From the NCBI RefSeq assembly GCF_008728515.1, contig NC_044977.1, forward strand, positions 165,401,139 through 165,465,138: a stretch of DNA of 64,000 nucleotides, in the 5' to 3' direction. How positions within the stretch are numbered: position 1 is the stretch's first letter; each line of letters begins with the position of its first letter. The position numbers and the translations under genes were made by a program. The DNA comes from Papio anubis. Taxonomy: Eukaryota > Chordata > Mammalia > Primates > Cercopithecidae. This document shows, one piece after another, positions 36,495 to 48,069 of this stretch. Under the pieces are notes generated by a model. It was given only the letters and a program-made list of their open reading frames with translations. It made no database searches and was not told where the DNA came from.

Positions 36495-36890
36495 ATTATT
36501 TCTTCTTCAAATATTTTTTGAAATGTAACATACTTACTGAAAAATACATGTAAGCACTTAAGAACTGAACACTCCTATGTAAACAACATAAAGATCATGT
36601 AACAAAACTTGACCAGCATCCTACAACTCCCAGACCTGAATGCCTTTCTAATCACAAGTTCCCTAAAGTGACCATTAACCTGACTTTTAACATCATAAAT
36701 TAGTTCTGCCTGTTTTTGTACTTAATGTAAACAAATTCTTATTGCATTCTACTCATTTGTGTTTAGGTATTTTACTCAACAATATATTAGTGATACTCGT
36801 CCATTTGGTTTCAAATGATTGTAAGTCACTCATTCACGCTGATGTATAATGTAGTATTGTGGGATTAAATTTTAATACTACCTGTGTTTA
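36495..36890 (-). mobile_element. Old L1M 3' UTR remnant
   Basis: ACATAAAGATCATGTAAC, the CCAGCATCCTACAACTCCCAG block, TTAGTTCTGCCTGTTTTTGTAC and ATTTTACTCAACAATATATTAG keep the antisense order of an L1M 3' UTR. Confidence 0.55.
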
Positions 36891-37611
<721 letters not shown>

Positions 37612-37941
37612 TGAAATTGTTTACTTAAAAACTCTTGGAGAAAAAATGCATTTTTAATAACGGCAACTGATAAATATTCGTAACTGTTAGCAGTCAGTAT
37701 TTGGTGCATATTCCAAAATCACAGAGACTCACATGCATTTCCATTCTATCATCTTTATAATAAAGACTCACTTGACAGGAACTAAAAGTCCATATTCCTA
37801 TGTTAATAGGATGAGGATGAGAAAACAGTTTATCACAATATAAGGATTAACACCACTTCATTGTATTAGTCAAAAATTAATGGATGGGATAAGTAACATT
37901 AGGAGGATGTGATTAAAAATACATCTCTCCATTTCCTCTAG

Positions 37942-37989
37942 ATTGCTGTAGCTCAAACTTAGATGTGCCAAGTGTAGTTATGTACAAAG
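37942..37989 (+). other. KCNH8: Candidate unannotated cassette exon, 48 nt, in frame with KCNH8
   Basis: A pyrimidine-rich run ending in TTTCCTCTAG (37932-37941) is followed by 48 nt, then AAAG|GTAAGA (donor at 37990), a near-consensus 5' splice site and better than the donor of the preceding exon. A plausible branch-point TGATTAA lies about 25 nt before the acceptor. The segment is phase 1-1, like both neighbouring exons, and has no stop in the joined frame. It would add 16 residues, DCCSSNLDVPSVVMYK, in the linker after the PAS domain. It lies 374 bp past the known exon. I know of no KCNH8 isoform with this insert. Chance is a real alternative: about half of random 15-codon stretches are stop-free and one in three lengths keeps frame. 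Confidence 0.35.
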
Positions 37990-39911
37990 GTAAGAACTCT
38001 AGCTTAGTGGTTGTTAGAATAGAATGTTGCAAACAAATGTGAATCCTGTACCTTATCGTGTATAAAAATATAATACTTTGTTTTAAGACATAAACAAGCT
38101 TTTCAGTTATCTTTAAAGGAGTCTAAGAATTTGTGTTGTTTACCTTGTATCTTCTGATTATAATTTATTTAGAAATTCTTTGGATTTTATATAAGCTGAC
38201 ATAAGTTAACACTGAAACCTGCTGATATTATTTGTTTTAAACAGCAGTAGGATTCTAGTCACCAGAGAAAAAGCAATTATCCTTTGTGGATTTCCTATGT
38301 AGTAAGTTCTTTTTTAGAATCAGCTACTTGACATTTCAACAGCTATGTCTTTTTAAGAATGGACTCTTTTATTCCAGTTCTTTTTAAAAATGTGTGTGAT
38401 TGTTTTCAATACGTTATGTCTCTTGAAATGACAACCCAAATGAACAGATATCATAGTTTGGTGCTCTCACTTCTAGCATTTGAAAGCCTTGCAAATGCAT
38501 GTCTGTTTTGCTGTATATTGGCATGACTAAATTCTGTGGTTTATTTTACATATGCAAGGGAAGAGACATCTTAAAGTTACTTGAATTTTAGAGCAAGTGT
38601 AGTACCTGTCCAATGTAAGTTCCACAAAGTATGGAAATTGATGTGTACAGTTTTTGCTTTTAATAGTTTCTTTGTAAGACAGAAACACAAAGGGCAAGGA
38701 TTCTTTGAATAAAATTATTCAAACATATAAATATATATTGATATTATGTATATTCACAAATATGTGTGGATAAATAGAAATATAACACAATCCTTAGAAA
38801 GAAATACATGACTTTTTTTTTTGCTTGAAAGAAGGTAGTTTTATTAACCTTTAACTGACTTGTTTTGAATATGAGGACCATGCCTAATGGTATTATACAA
38901 ATCCCCTAATTATCTTTGTCTTATGTTCCTTATGTCTCTTGATAGGGGAGAAATCCCCATCTTGGTGGACTGCAATGAATAAAAGCGGTGAAGTATACTT
39001 TTTCATTTGGAGTTTGAGAGAGCTCAATAAAAATACTCATTTTTGCAATCCACTTTCTGAATCAGCTGAAAAAGAAAAATGAGAAATGAGTAGATTGGAA
39101 ACCAAAATATCACCTTTATTTCTGATGACACTAATAAAGGAAAACATGAAATATCTCTACCTCCAAGTGGGCTTCCTTCTAGTGAGCTCTAGTTTTAGGC
39201 AAAGTTGCCCCTCAGTCACAAAGCTGGACTGAAGCCAAAGCAGAGCCTTTCACTGTGTAACTTAATGTCTGGAGAACCAGAGCAGAATAGTTGTTCCCTA
39301 AAGAGAGGGAAGACAAAGGGGCTCTCCTATACATGTCCATATCACCTTCCCAACTTACCGAATTATATTCTTCTTCTTTCCCTTGAAATAGCTAAGTTAA
39401 GGAGCAGAGAGAGACTAACATGCCACACTAGTAGAGCTGCTTGCACTTGAAAGATTACATCTGTCGTTTGGAAGTGAAGGACATCCATTTGAACACTGTC
39501 AACCAATAACAAACTTATCCAAAGTTCTACTTAAAAATGAGTTTTGCATTTGTATTTAAATACATATATTAAATTGTGCTCAATAACATTCTCATTTTGT
39601 TTAGGGACCATGTGCAATGTAAAGACTATCTCTTGCAAGATTTAAATAAACAATAGCAGAACACTTTTAACATTAATTATATTATGCAAAATATGATTTA
39701 ATTTTTTGAAATATTTGTTACTAAGTCCCTAGATACTTTTATCTCAACATTATCTCATATAAAAATATTACTTCTAATATATGCTGAACACTCAAGAACA
39801 GTTTTTTCTACTGCTACCTTATTATAAATGTCCCATAAAAGTATGTAGTATTTTTAGAAAGACAGAGTAACTATTGTAAGTAACCATGGTTATAAAATGA
39901 TAATTTAAAAA
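37990..39911. other. Intronic, no recognised repeat
   Basis: About 1.9 kb free of identifiable interspersed repeats, directly after the candidate cassette exon. Repeat-free flanks near exons can reflect constraint. Confidence 0.45.
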
Positions 39912-40229
39912 TAGCCAACAATCTGGGAGGCCAAGGCAAGAGGACTGCTTGAGACCAGAAGTTTGATAGCAGCTTGGGCAACATAGGAAGACTCTGTCTT
40001 TACCAAAAATAAAAAATAATAAAATAAAGAATAAATTAAAAATCAGCCGGGTCATGGTGGTGCACACTTGTAGTCCCAGCTATTTGGGAGGTTGAGGTGG
40101 GAGAATTGCTTGAGTCCAGGAGGTGAATGCTGCAGTGACTGGTGATCACACTCCTGCACTGTAGCCTGGGTGACAGAGTGAGATCCTGTCTCAAAAAAAA
40201 AAAAAAAGAAAAAGAAAAAGAAAAAAAAT
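39912..40229 (+). mobile_element. 5'-truncated AluJ
   Basis: Begins in the left monomer at AATCTGGGAGGCCAAGGCAAG, has an expanded A-rich middle linker, and runs to GTGACAGAGTGAGATCCTGTCTC and a poly(A)/AAAAG tail. Confidence 0.9.
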
Positions 40230-40757
40230 ATATTTTTACCTGCACTTAATGGAGTAAAACACATTGAAATTCACCAGTTGATGGCATGTCTTGCAGGAAA
40301 GGCACACCTTAACATATGATATTTTTAAAACTTCCAAATAAGTGTTTGATTATTAAAATGTCACCATGTAACTGTAGCACTATTGTGTCATAACATTAAA
40401 AAAACTAAATGAGTGCATGACATGACCCAGTGTTGCATCTTCTGCAAATGCATCACTGAAGTTCATCTAAGTTGTAGAAATAAGGTTCATGTTAATTAAA
40501 TTAATTAATACTGAGGTTCATATGATGGGCTTCATTTAAGAGATATAAATGGCATGGACTTCTATTAAAAATACTTTAAGTATTTATCTGTGTTTTGAGG
40601 GAGTTTATTTAAATGAGGAAGAACCTGTTTTATAGAAGAGGCTAACAAGGTGTGGGATATAATGTAGGCCTTTTGTCAATGAACAGCATTAGTAGAAGAT
40701 GAGCACAAAATTCAAATTACTATTTGTATGTACAGTAGCTTTCAGCTAGTGCATCTG
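40230..40757. other. Intronic, no recognised feature
   Basis: AT-rich. A TTAATTAAATTAATTAA patch lies at 40493. Confidence 0.45.
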
Positions 40758-40760
40758 CTG

Positions 40761-40810
<50 letters not shown>

Positions 40811-40812
40811 AT
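40758..40812. repeat. Compound (GT)n(GA)n microsatellite
   Basis: About eight GT units followed by about 16 GA units with one GG interruption, then GTGCGCGCGCC. Confidence 0.96.
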
Positions 40813-41109
40813 GTGCGCGCGCCTTCAGCAGAAATCTGATAGTTTTTATCACCTTTAAAACTACCTTCCTTTTTGGCACATATTTTACTTCTATTCCAAA
40901 AATAATGTGCACACCACTTACTTCTATGTTCATGTCAAGCGTTACTTATGGAGTGAATTTAATACAAGGCCCTGTTTATGTCTTTCTGTATCAGTTAAGA
41001 AATACTTTGATATAAAATTTGGATTTATATGTCAATCAGCTTTACAATTCTCTGAGTCTCATTGCTGATCAGAAATCTTGGCTGGCAGTTAAATATGTCC
41101 TTTTAATAA

Positions 41110-41275
41110 AAAAAAAAAAAAGGAAAGAAAAGGAAAGAAAGAAAGAAAGAAGAAGGAAGGAAGGAAGGAAGGAAGGAAGGAAGGAAGGAAGGAAGGAAGG
41201 AAGGAAGGAAGGAAGGAAGGAAGGAAGAGGGAAGGGGAGGGGAGGAGGGAAGGGGAGGAGAGAAGAGGGAATGTC
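41110..41275. repeat. Purine tract with (GGAA)18 and G-rich end
   Basis: Poly(A), GGAAA units, then exactly 18 uninterrupted GGAA units at 41155-41226, then GGGA/GGGG runs to 41270 with quadruplex potential on the + strand. Open frames through it are low-complexity artefacts. Confidence 0.97.
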
Positions 41276-41547
41276 TGCTTAGTACAATAAGCCAGGGTAG
41301 GCAAAGTCTTTTTGGACACCAGGTCTTCAGTGGTGGGAAAGGATTAGGAAAAACATTCACAAGGCTGAGAACAGAGGGCCTTTGGATGGAGTGGCTCAGA
41401 GGGAATTGTTTACTTTGAGTGAAGGAAAATAGCCTCAGCAGGAGGCTTTAATTTTTTAGTTAATTAAAATCAAATTAATTTAATTAAATTAGTTTTAAAA
41501 ATTATATTTAAAATTTAATGTAAATTTGAAAGTGGATTAATAATGTA

Positions 41548-41654
41548 TTAAGTCATTCAAAAAATATTCATTGAGCACCCACTCTGACCCCGGCATTGCA
41601 TTAGCATTTGGAGATGTCAAAATGGAGACAATATGCTTGGAAATATCTTAAGCC
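41548..41654 (-). mobile_element. L2 3'-terminal fragment
   Basis: AGTCATTCAAAAAATATTCATTGAGCACCCACTCTG is the antisense L2 end (CATTCATTCAACAAATATTTATTGAGC type). Confidence 0.6.
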
Positions 41655-41862
41655 TCAGCTTAAATCCTTTCCACTAAATTTTAGCTATTAGTCCTTCCAG
41701 AAGCTGCTTACTGTCTCAGGAACTGAGTTTCTTCATCTATAAAAGGAGGTACTCATACATATCTGCTACATTTGTTATAGGTTTATAAGAGATAATATAT
41801 GCAATTCGCATAGCACAGGGCATATAGAATGTGCTCAATAAAAGATGTGGTCGTGGTTGTTA
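41655..41862 (+). mobile_element. MIR
   Basis: GTCTCAGGAACTGAGTTTCTTCATCTATAAAA, then GTTTATAAGAGATAATATATG and GCACAGGGCATATAGAATGTGCTCAATAAA in sense MIR order. Confidence 0.8.
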
Positions 41863-41879
41863 TATTCTATAGGTTTTAT

Positions 41880-42085
41880 AAAAATAGCTAGCTCTCATTG
41901 AGTCTCTGCTTCATGCTAACTGCTTCACATAGGTGACTTCATTTACTTCTCATAACTCTGTGAAATAAGTATTATTCCTATTCCCATTTATTGATGAATT
42001 TAAGTGACTTGACAAAATTGACGTAGTTTTTTTTTTTTTAAAAAAGGTAACCTAGGATTTACAGTCATGCAGCCAAACCTCAGGG
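41880..42085 (-). mobile_element. MIR, opposite to its neighbour
   Basis: GCTCTCATTGAGTCTCTGCTTCATGCTAAC, CTCATAACTCTGTGAAATAAGTATTATTCC and CCCATTTATTGATGAATTTAAGTGACTTG form the antisense MIR core. Head-to-head with 41655-41862. Confidence 0.8.
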
Positions 42086-42104
42086 CCTACATTATGTTTT
42101 TTCT

Positions 42105-42472
42105 CCCTCACTTGCCCTCTGCAAAGTGCTCATAATCTTCTGGTGGACACAGATCCAGTTTTGCAATATAGTATGTTCAGTGATAGCAAGAGGTAGAGCA
42201 GAGTCAAGGAGAACTTCACAGGAGAAGTAATATTGAAGCAAATCTTGAAAGATGATTTGTGTGTGGAGTAAGACTGAAAGGAAAGAATGTTAATTTTAGG
42301 TGATGAAACAGCAAGTAGTTGACCTTTTTAAATAAGAAAAGTCACGAAGTTGAAGTTCAACCCTAAGGAGTTTAGGTGGTATGCAGATATATTTCAGTGT
42401 TAGAACAGGTTGGCCTTGACATAAGAGATGAAGGAAAAGGAGATCTTTTGGGATCCTCTTTCTGGTTTAAGG
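42105..42472 (-). mobile_element. L2, antisense, first part
   Basis: CACAGGAGAAGTAATATTGAAGCAAATCTTGAAAGATG and AAGTTGAAGTTCAACCCTAAGGAGTTTAG match the antisense L2 ORF region. The element resumes after 43157. Confidence 0.65.
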
Positions 42473-42832
42473 GCTGTTATGAACTGATTCATGTCACTCC
42501 CAAATTTATATGTTGAAGCCTTAACCCCCAGTTATCTCAGAATGTAACTGTATTTGGAGATGAGGCTTTTGAATAATTAAGTTAAAATGAAGTCGTTAGG
42601 GTTGCCCCTAATCCAGTCTGACTCTTATAAGAAGAGATTAGAACAAACAGACACCAGGGGTGTGAATGCATAGAGAGACTGCTGACCATGGAGACAGAAC
42701 AGCCTTATGCAAACCAAGGAAAGTCCTCAGGAAACCAACCTGCCAAATCAACCTTAATCTTGAATCTCTAGCCTCCAGAACTGTAAGAAAATACATTTCT
42801 GTTATTTAAGCCACTCAGTTTGAGGCACAGTC
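42473..42832 (+). mobile_element. MLT1-type LTR nested in L2
   Basis: TATGTTGAAGCCTTAACCCCCAG, CTGTATTTGGAGATGAGGC, CCCTAATCCAGTCTGACTC, TCTAGCCTCCAGAACTGTAAG and CATTTCTGTTATTTAAGCCAC, the same order as the copy at 11335. Confidence 0.78.
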
Positions 42833-43157
42833 TCCCTTGGTGTCATTGGATTGGTTCCACTACATCCTGAGGATACCATAATCCACTGATGCTTAAGTTC
42901 CTCATATAAAATGATTTAATATTCTGCACATCCTCCCATATGCTTTAAAAAAATCTCTAGATTACTTATGATGCCCAATGCAATATTAATGCTATGAAAA
43001 TGGTTTTTGTGTTGTATTGTTTAGGGAATAATGACAAGAAAAAAGCCTATACATATTTAGTGCAAATGAACCTATCCATTATTTTTCTGAATATTTTTGA
43101 TCCACATGTGGTTGAATCCGTGGATGTGGAACCCGCAGATACAGAGGGCTGACTGCA
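42833..43157 (-). mobile_element. MER2 (Tigger-type mariner) DNA transposon
   Basis: Starts CAGTCTCCCTTGGTGTCATTGG and ends GTTGAATCCGTGGATGTGGAACCCGCAGATACAGAGGGCTGACTG, the MER2 inverted ends. Inside is TCTCTAGATTACTTATGATGCCC. Complete but decayed. Confidence 0.85.
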
Positions 43158-43700
43158 GTTTGTTTAGCTGCCCTAGCAAATATGATGAATGACTTTAATC
43201 CAGGTGGTTAATGCAGAAGAGAAATAAGTGTCTAAGGAACATTAATGAATTCAATATTGGGTCTACTGTTTGAGGTTTCTATGCATGTCTTGTAGGCACA
43301 TAGACATGAGGGTCAGGTGATCAAGACAGCATTATGGACTGAAGGCATAGATTTGACAGCCATCAATATATTGATGGTAATGTAAAAAAAAAAAAGATCA
43401 TAGGTGAGATTCTTTAGGAATGCTAAAGACAGCTTCAATAGGAGGGAGGAAAGAAGTAGGTCAAGGGTAGGACCCTGGATCATACTAACATTTGAGGAAC
43501 CAGGAGGAGAGTATCAGTAAAGGAGATAGATTAATAATGGTGAGACATTAGAGAAAAATGGAACCAGACATCATAGAGAAATTAAGTCAGATGAGGACAC
43601 AGATGTGCCCACTGGGTTTTTTAATTGAAAGATTACAGGATTGCTGCTAAAAGCAGTTTCAAGAGAGAGTTGGGAGAGAAAGCCAATAATGAGAATCTTA
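43158..43700 (-). mobile_element. L2, antisense, second part
   Basis: AGACAGCATTATGGACTGAAGGCATAGATTTG, GGGTAGGACCCTGGATCATAC, AACCAGGAGGAGAGTATC and GAAATTAAGTCAGATGAGGAC correspond to successive blocks of the antisense L2 reverse-transcriptase region. Confidence 0.65.
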
Positions 43701-43857
43701 CTAACTTTCCAACACTTTGGGCCATCACATTATTAAAATTAAGGAGACACAATTGTAGCACTTTCTTATATGCTCTTAGCTCAGGTAAGTAGATTTTAAG
43801 TTCAAATTACTTAAGAATCAGCTTATTAAGCTCCCCACAGTCCCCTTTATTTTTTCC

Positions 43858-44154
43858 TTTTTTTTTTTTTTTTTTGAAGTGGAGTCTCCGTGTGTTGCCA
43901 GGCCAGAGTGCAGTGGCACAATCTCGGCTCACTGCAACCTCCACCTCCCTGGTTCACGTGATTCTCCTGCCTCAGCTTCCTGAGTAACTGGGACTACAGG
44001 GATGCGCCACCACACCCAACTAATTTTTGTATTTTTAGTGGAGACGGGGTTTCACCATATTGGCCAGGATGGTCTCGATCTTGTGACCTCGTGATCCACC
44101 TGCCTCGGCCTCCCAAAGTGTTAGGATTACAGGCGTGAGCCACCGCGCACGGCC
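43858..44154 (-). mobile_element. Full-length Alu, antisense (AluS/Y-like)
   Basis: T-run, GGAGTCTCCGTGTGTTGCCAG, complete body to CACCGCGCACGGCC. Imperfect target duplication CCACAGTCCCCTTTA (43835) and CCACACTCCACTTAC (44155). Confidence 0.93.
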
Positions 44155-44239
44155 CCACACTCCACTTACTAACTACCATTTCACCTTCTAACTTTTTTGA
44201 AACTTGGGGACAAGTCAGGCTGGCCTGTTCATTTTCAGC

Positions 44240-44585
44240 TCACAGTCTTATTTCTCCTTACCCAGGAGAATTTTCCCTCACTTGGAATGTATCTTTGTCA
44301 CCTTATTCATCATGAAAATCCCACTTGTTTTCTGTATAGTCAGATTTTCCCGATCTACTTTAGTTCATAGTAAGTGTCCTTCCCTTAAAACACTCTCTTC
44401 CTTGCTGCTGGAGTCATCTTTCCAAACCTTCTGGCACTGGTGTATCAAACTTCTGTTACCTTGTCATTCCCATATCATTATGGGCCTTGAAACTGGCACA
44501 CAGCTTCATTCTTTGCATTTCCTACATTGCCTTAAACATAATAGAAACTGAGTAAATACTTGCTTGTTAATTTATTGTATTCAAT
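44240..44585 (+). mobile_element. L2 3' remnant
   Basis: CACTTGGAATGTATCTTTGTC, and at the end CCTTAAACATAATAGAAACTGAGTAAATACTTGCTTG, resemble an L2 terminus. The 115-codon open frame at 44204-44551 is not a gene. Confidence 0.5.
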
Positions 44586-45714
44586 GGCCCTCACCTGTGT
44601 GACAGTGGTAAATGTCTTTTAAAAGTTCCTTTCCTCTACACTGAGTTGCATTTGTGTCAATTTTCCGAACGTTTTCCACAGCATTTCATTCATTGTGTTA
44701 ATTTGGTTTTCCATTCAAACCAGTTGAGTATAATACTACATGCCTTGTTTTTCCAGGCACAGAGCCCAGTGAAATTATTTTTGTTTATTTCTTGTTCAGT
44801 GTCCTAGATTTGCTTTGGAATGTTGGTTGATGCTGGCTTATTCATTATGTGGTAACAACATCAGTTATCATAGAATGAGGGAATTTCAATTACAATTTTG
44901 AAAAAATGAGCACTTCAAATTTGTTTTGAGAATTTAGGGGTTGATGTGTGAAGCCTTTCACATTATCTTTAGTGGTAATACAAATCAAGATTCCAATGCA
45001 GTGGCATTTCTTGGTAGTCTAAGTGGCAAGCCGCAGCAGGTTGGCATTGTTAATTACACTGACAAAAGTTTTGTGTTGCATATACCATTGCCTATTACTA
45101 AGTGACTTCAGAAGAAATAAAATAATAAACAGCTATTCTAAACAATTAGATATGCATTGCCTTTAGCTACAAGAATGTGCAAACCTAACTAACACAAGAT
45201 TAAACAGTAAAGGCTTATTTTCCTCATATTTCAAAGAGCATGGGACTGAGCAGCCCGTGGTTGGAAACAGAGACACTGTAATACTGGTGGGCACTCAGGC
45301 TCTTGGCGTTTCTGCTCTGCTGTCCTTTATGTGCTGTTTTTCTTCATCTTGCTTATCACCTGATGGTTGCAAGATGCCTGCTGCACCTTTAGAACTCATT
45401 TCTGTGGTGCAGACAATAAGAAGAGTGATGGACAAAAGGCAGGCGCCTCTTTCTAGGAGGATTCTCCTTTGTTTGTAGGAAGGAATGTATTTCCCCTTGC
45501 CTCTCTCTCCTGCCAGGGATTTCTGTCAACACGTCATTTACCATAACTTTGTCACATGGCCATGGCCCGTTTCTAGCTCCAAGGAATGCCAATAAATCAA
45601 GGTTTGGGTTTTTTTTTTTTTTTTTTTTTCCCTAAGCTTTTATATCTCAAAAATAGAAATAGTCAAAAGAGAAAGAGTCTTGGAATGAGACTGGGTCAGG
45701 CATCCTAGAGTGTC
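44586..45714. other. Intronic, possible unassigned ancient repeat at 45190-45600
   Basis: AAAGGCTTATTTTCCTCATATTTC, GCTCTTGGCG and GTCACATGGCCATGGCCCG resemble an old interspersed repeat I cannot name. 44586-45190 looks unique. Poly(T) at 45609-45630. Confidence 0.35.
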
Positions 45715-45900
45715 TATCAAGGTATCATTTACTGATTATTTTCGATATGCCAGACATATCATCCCAGGATCCTACAATGTAGAAGAATGAGACTTAGAGT
45801 GAAAAGTGAACTGCCCAAGGCCTCAGTGCTGTGAAGAGGTGGAGACAGGGTAAAGCCCAGGACCATCTGGTCTCAGAGCTTATATATTTCCACTATACCA
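45715..45900 (-). mobile_element. MIR remnant
   Basis: TATCATTTACTGATTATTTTCGATATGCCAG, GTGAACTGCCCAAGGCCTCAG and GGTCTCAGAGCTTATATATTTCCACTATACCAC in antisense MIR order. Confidence 0.7.
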
Positions 45901-46061
45901 CAAGGGGACCTGCAATGAAACAAGTGAGAGGAAACTGGAAATGAGGTGGAAAGAAAGCTGGACTTATCTCAGTTTCTTCCCCAAACCCCTACAAGTAATT
46001 ATTATTGAAACGGAGCTCCTGTCTCAATTACTTTTACCATTCTCATTTCTTATTTAAAATC

Positions 46062-46240
46062 CTTAGTATTCAAAGTGTGGTCTGAGGGACTGACACGTCA
46101 GCATCACCTGGGAGCTCATTGGAAACACAGAATCTCCGGTCCTAGGTTAGACCTTTTGATCAGAATCTGCATTTCAGTGAGCTCAGGTGACTCACATGCC
46201 TATCCAAGTTTGAGAAGCCCTGTGAGGTACACATTTCTTA
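46062..46240 (+). mobile_element. MER5A next to L2
   Basis: TTCAAAGTGTGGTCTGAGGGAC, GTCAGCATCACCTGGGAGCTC, GATCAGAATCTGCATTTCAG and AGTTTGAGAAGCCCTG are MER5A landmarks. AGAAGGCTTCCCCGACCATCC immediately after belongs to L2. Confidence 0.87.
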
Positions 46241-46530
46241 GAAGGCTTCCCCGACCATCCATATTAAACTAATCCATCTTCAGCTATTCTATTACATTGT
46301 TTTATAGCAACATTGTTTTATAGCATGTATGCCTATCTGAAACAATATTACTCAAAAGTTGGTTTTAATTGTAAGTATTTTCTCTTCTACTAAAATTAAT
46401 GTTTCGTCAGGCAATAGACTTTGCTTTTGTTGAGGATCTTATTTCTAACACAGATAGAGTGTCTGACACATAGTAAGTGCTCAATAGATATTTGATAGAT
46501 GGATGATAAGTATATGAATGCATAAATGAT
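46241..46530 (+). mobile_element. L2 3' end with a 16-bp tandem duplication
   Basis: AGAAGGCTTCCCCGACCATCC to GACACATAGTAAGTGCTCAATAGATATTTG is the L2 3' end. ACATTGTTTTATAGCA occurs twice in tandem at 46294-46309 and 46310-46325 without mismatch. Confidence 0.8.
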
Positions 46531-47745
46531 GTTTAATTTAGGATACTTCGCTCTTCAGAGATAGATAACAGCATAGCATTCTCGCTGTTTCAAAATAACC
46601 AGATCATAATTACAAAAGCTGCATGTCTCAGGTGCACATTCTGATCACTGTATTGTTTGGCTTTGTTCTGCTTGATTTCATTCAGAGACGATTTTTCATG
46701 TATTTACCTTAGTCTTAACTTCTCTAAATGTGTTCTTACTGCTGATATTGAATAGCCCTTTGGCTTTGAATAGAATCGCTGTTGTTGGTTGATTTTTTGT
46801 TCTTGTTAACTCTTCTGTTGTTAAGTTTCCAAGAATCTCAATTTGGTCAAAATTTTGAAGATAATTGAAGTTATTTGTTATAAAAAATAAAAAGTCACCA
46901 AAAGGAAAGACATTAAGCCGACTGATCAGATGTTAATTAAATCTAAGATGGCTGTTATGTACCTCGAATATTTTAATTTTCAATGTGGAACATTGCAGTA
47001 ATGTTCCTTCCACTTGCTGAAGTATTCTGCCTGATTTTCTTTTGTTTGCATAATAGAAAAAACACATGCAAAATTTCTAATAAAGAGAAGTTGCCTGATG
47101 AGAGAATTATTGTAAAAATTGATACTTTATCTCAGGAAATAGATTTCTGCCTTAGGGACATCTATACCAACTCTTTATCAGATATGTGATGGCATTGGAA
47201 CTGAAGAGCTCATATAGATGCTTAAAGTGATTTTAAAATTTTAAGCATATCTATATTTTATTACCTGTGTTTAAAAAATGATCTTTGGAGTTTCTACACA
47301 TATTCGCTAATGTCTTTTTTCTCCCAAAACCTTTTAAAGACAAATAATGCAAAGTAGGGTTCATAAATTAGGTTGCCTTTAGAGACCATGGTATGATGTA
47401 ATGAGAAAGATATTGCCATAATCTGTGGTACGGACTAGGCATAATAGTCATGGCATGCTTCACCAAGTCATTCTATTTGAAAGAAAAATTTAAAGTATCT
47501 GCAGCCACCAAAATACTCTCGTGGATTGCATTTGTTCTGATGGTGAGTAGTTTGTGATCCTTGGACAAAACTTTCTGAAGCTATTATCTCATTAGCCTTA
47601 TTTTTTATACAGTATATTTCTAGTTTTATTACTTTAAGATTAAAACATGGTTTTGCCCCTTTTTGGAATTTAATATTAAAAAACTTTTTGCAATTAAATG
47701 ATCAATTCATTGAAACACAAGGCAAATATGGTATTAAGAAGATTA
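46531..47745. other. Intronic, no recognised feature
   Basis: AT-rich unique-looking sequence. A 68-codon open frame at 46983-47189 has no recognised similarity. Confidence 0.45.
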
Positions 47746-48069
47746 AGGCCAGGTGCAGTGACTTACACCTGTAATCCCAATTTGGGTGGCTGAGGCAGGA
47801 GGATTGCTTGAGCCTAGGATTAGCCTGGGGAAGACAGGGAGACACTGTCTCTACAAAAAAATGGAAAAAGAATTTAACCTGGTGTGGTGGTGCATACCTG
47901 TGGTCCCAGTTACTCAGGGAGCTGAGGTGGGATAATTGCTTGAGTTCAGGAGGTAGAGGCTGCAGTGAGCTGTGAGCGTGCCACTGTGCTCCAACCTGGG
48001 TGACATAGAGAGACCCTGTCTCAAATAAATAAATAAATAAGTAAATAAATAAATAAATAAATAAATAAG
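47746..48069 (+). mobile_element. AluJ with (AAAT)n tail
   Basis: GCCAGGTGCAGTGACTTACACCTG, with a short internal deletion near AGCCTAGGATTAGCC, to GAGAGACCCTGTCTC. The tail is an (AAAT)n microsatellite at about 48023-48069 with one GTAA interruption. Confidence 0.92.

Noticed and set aside
41019..41360. Lys/Glu/Arg/Gly-rich or Pro/Ser/Leu-rich open frames
   Set aside because: Produced by the GGAA and GGGA repeat on either strand.
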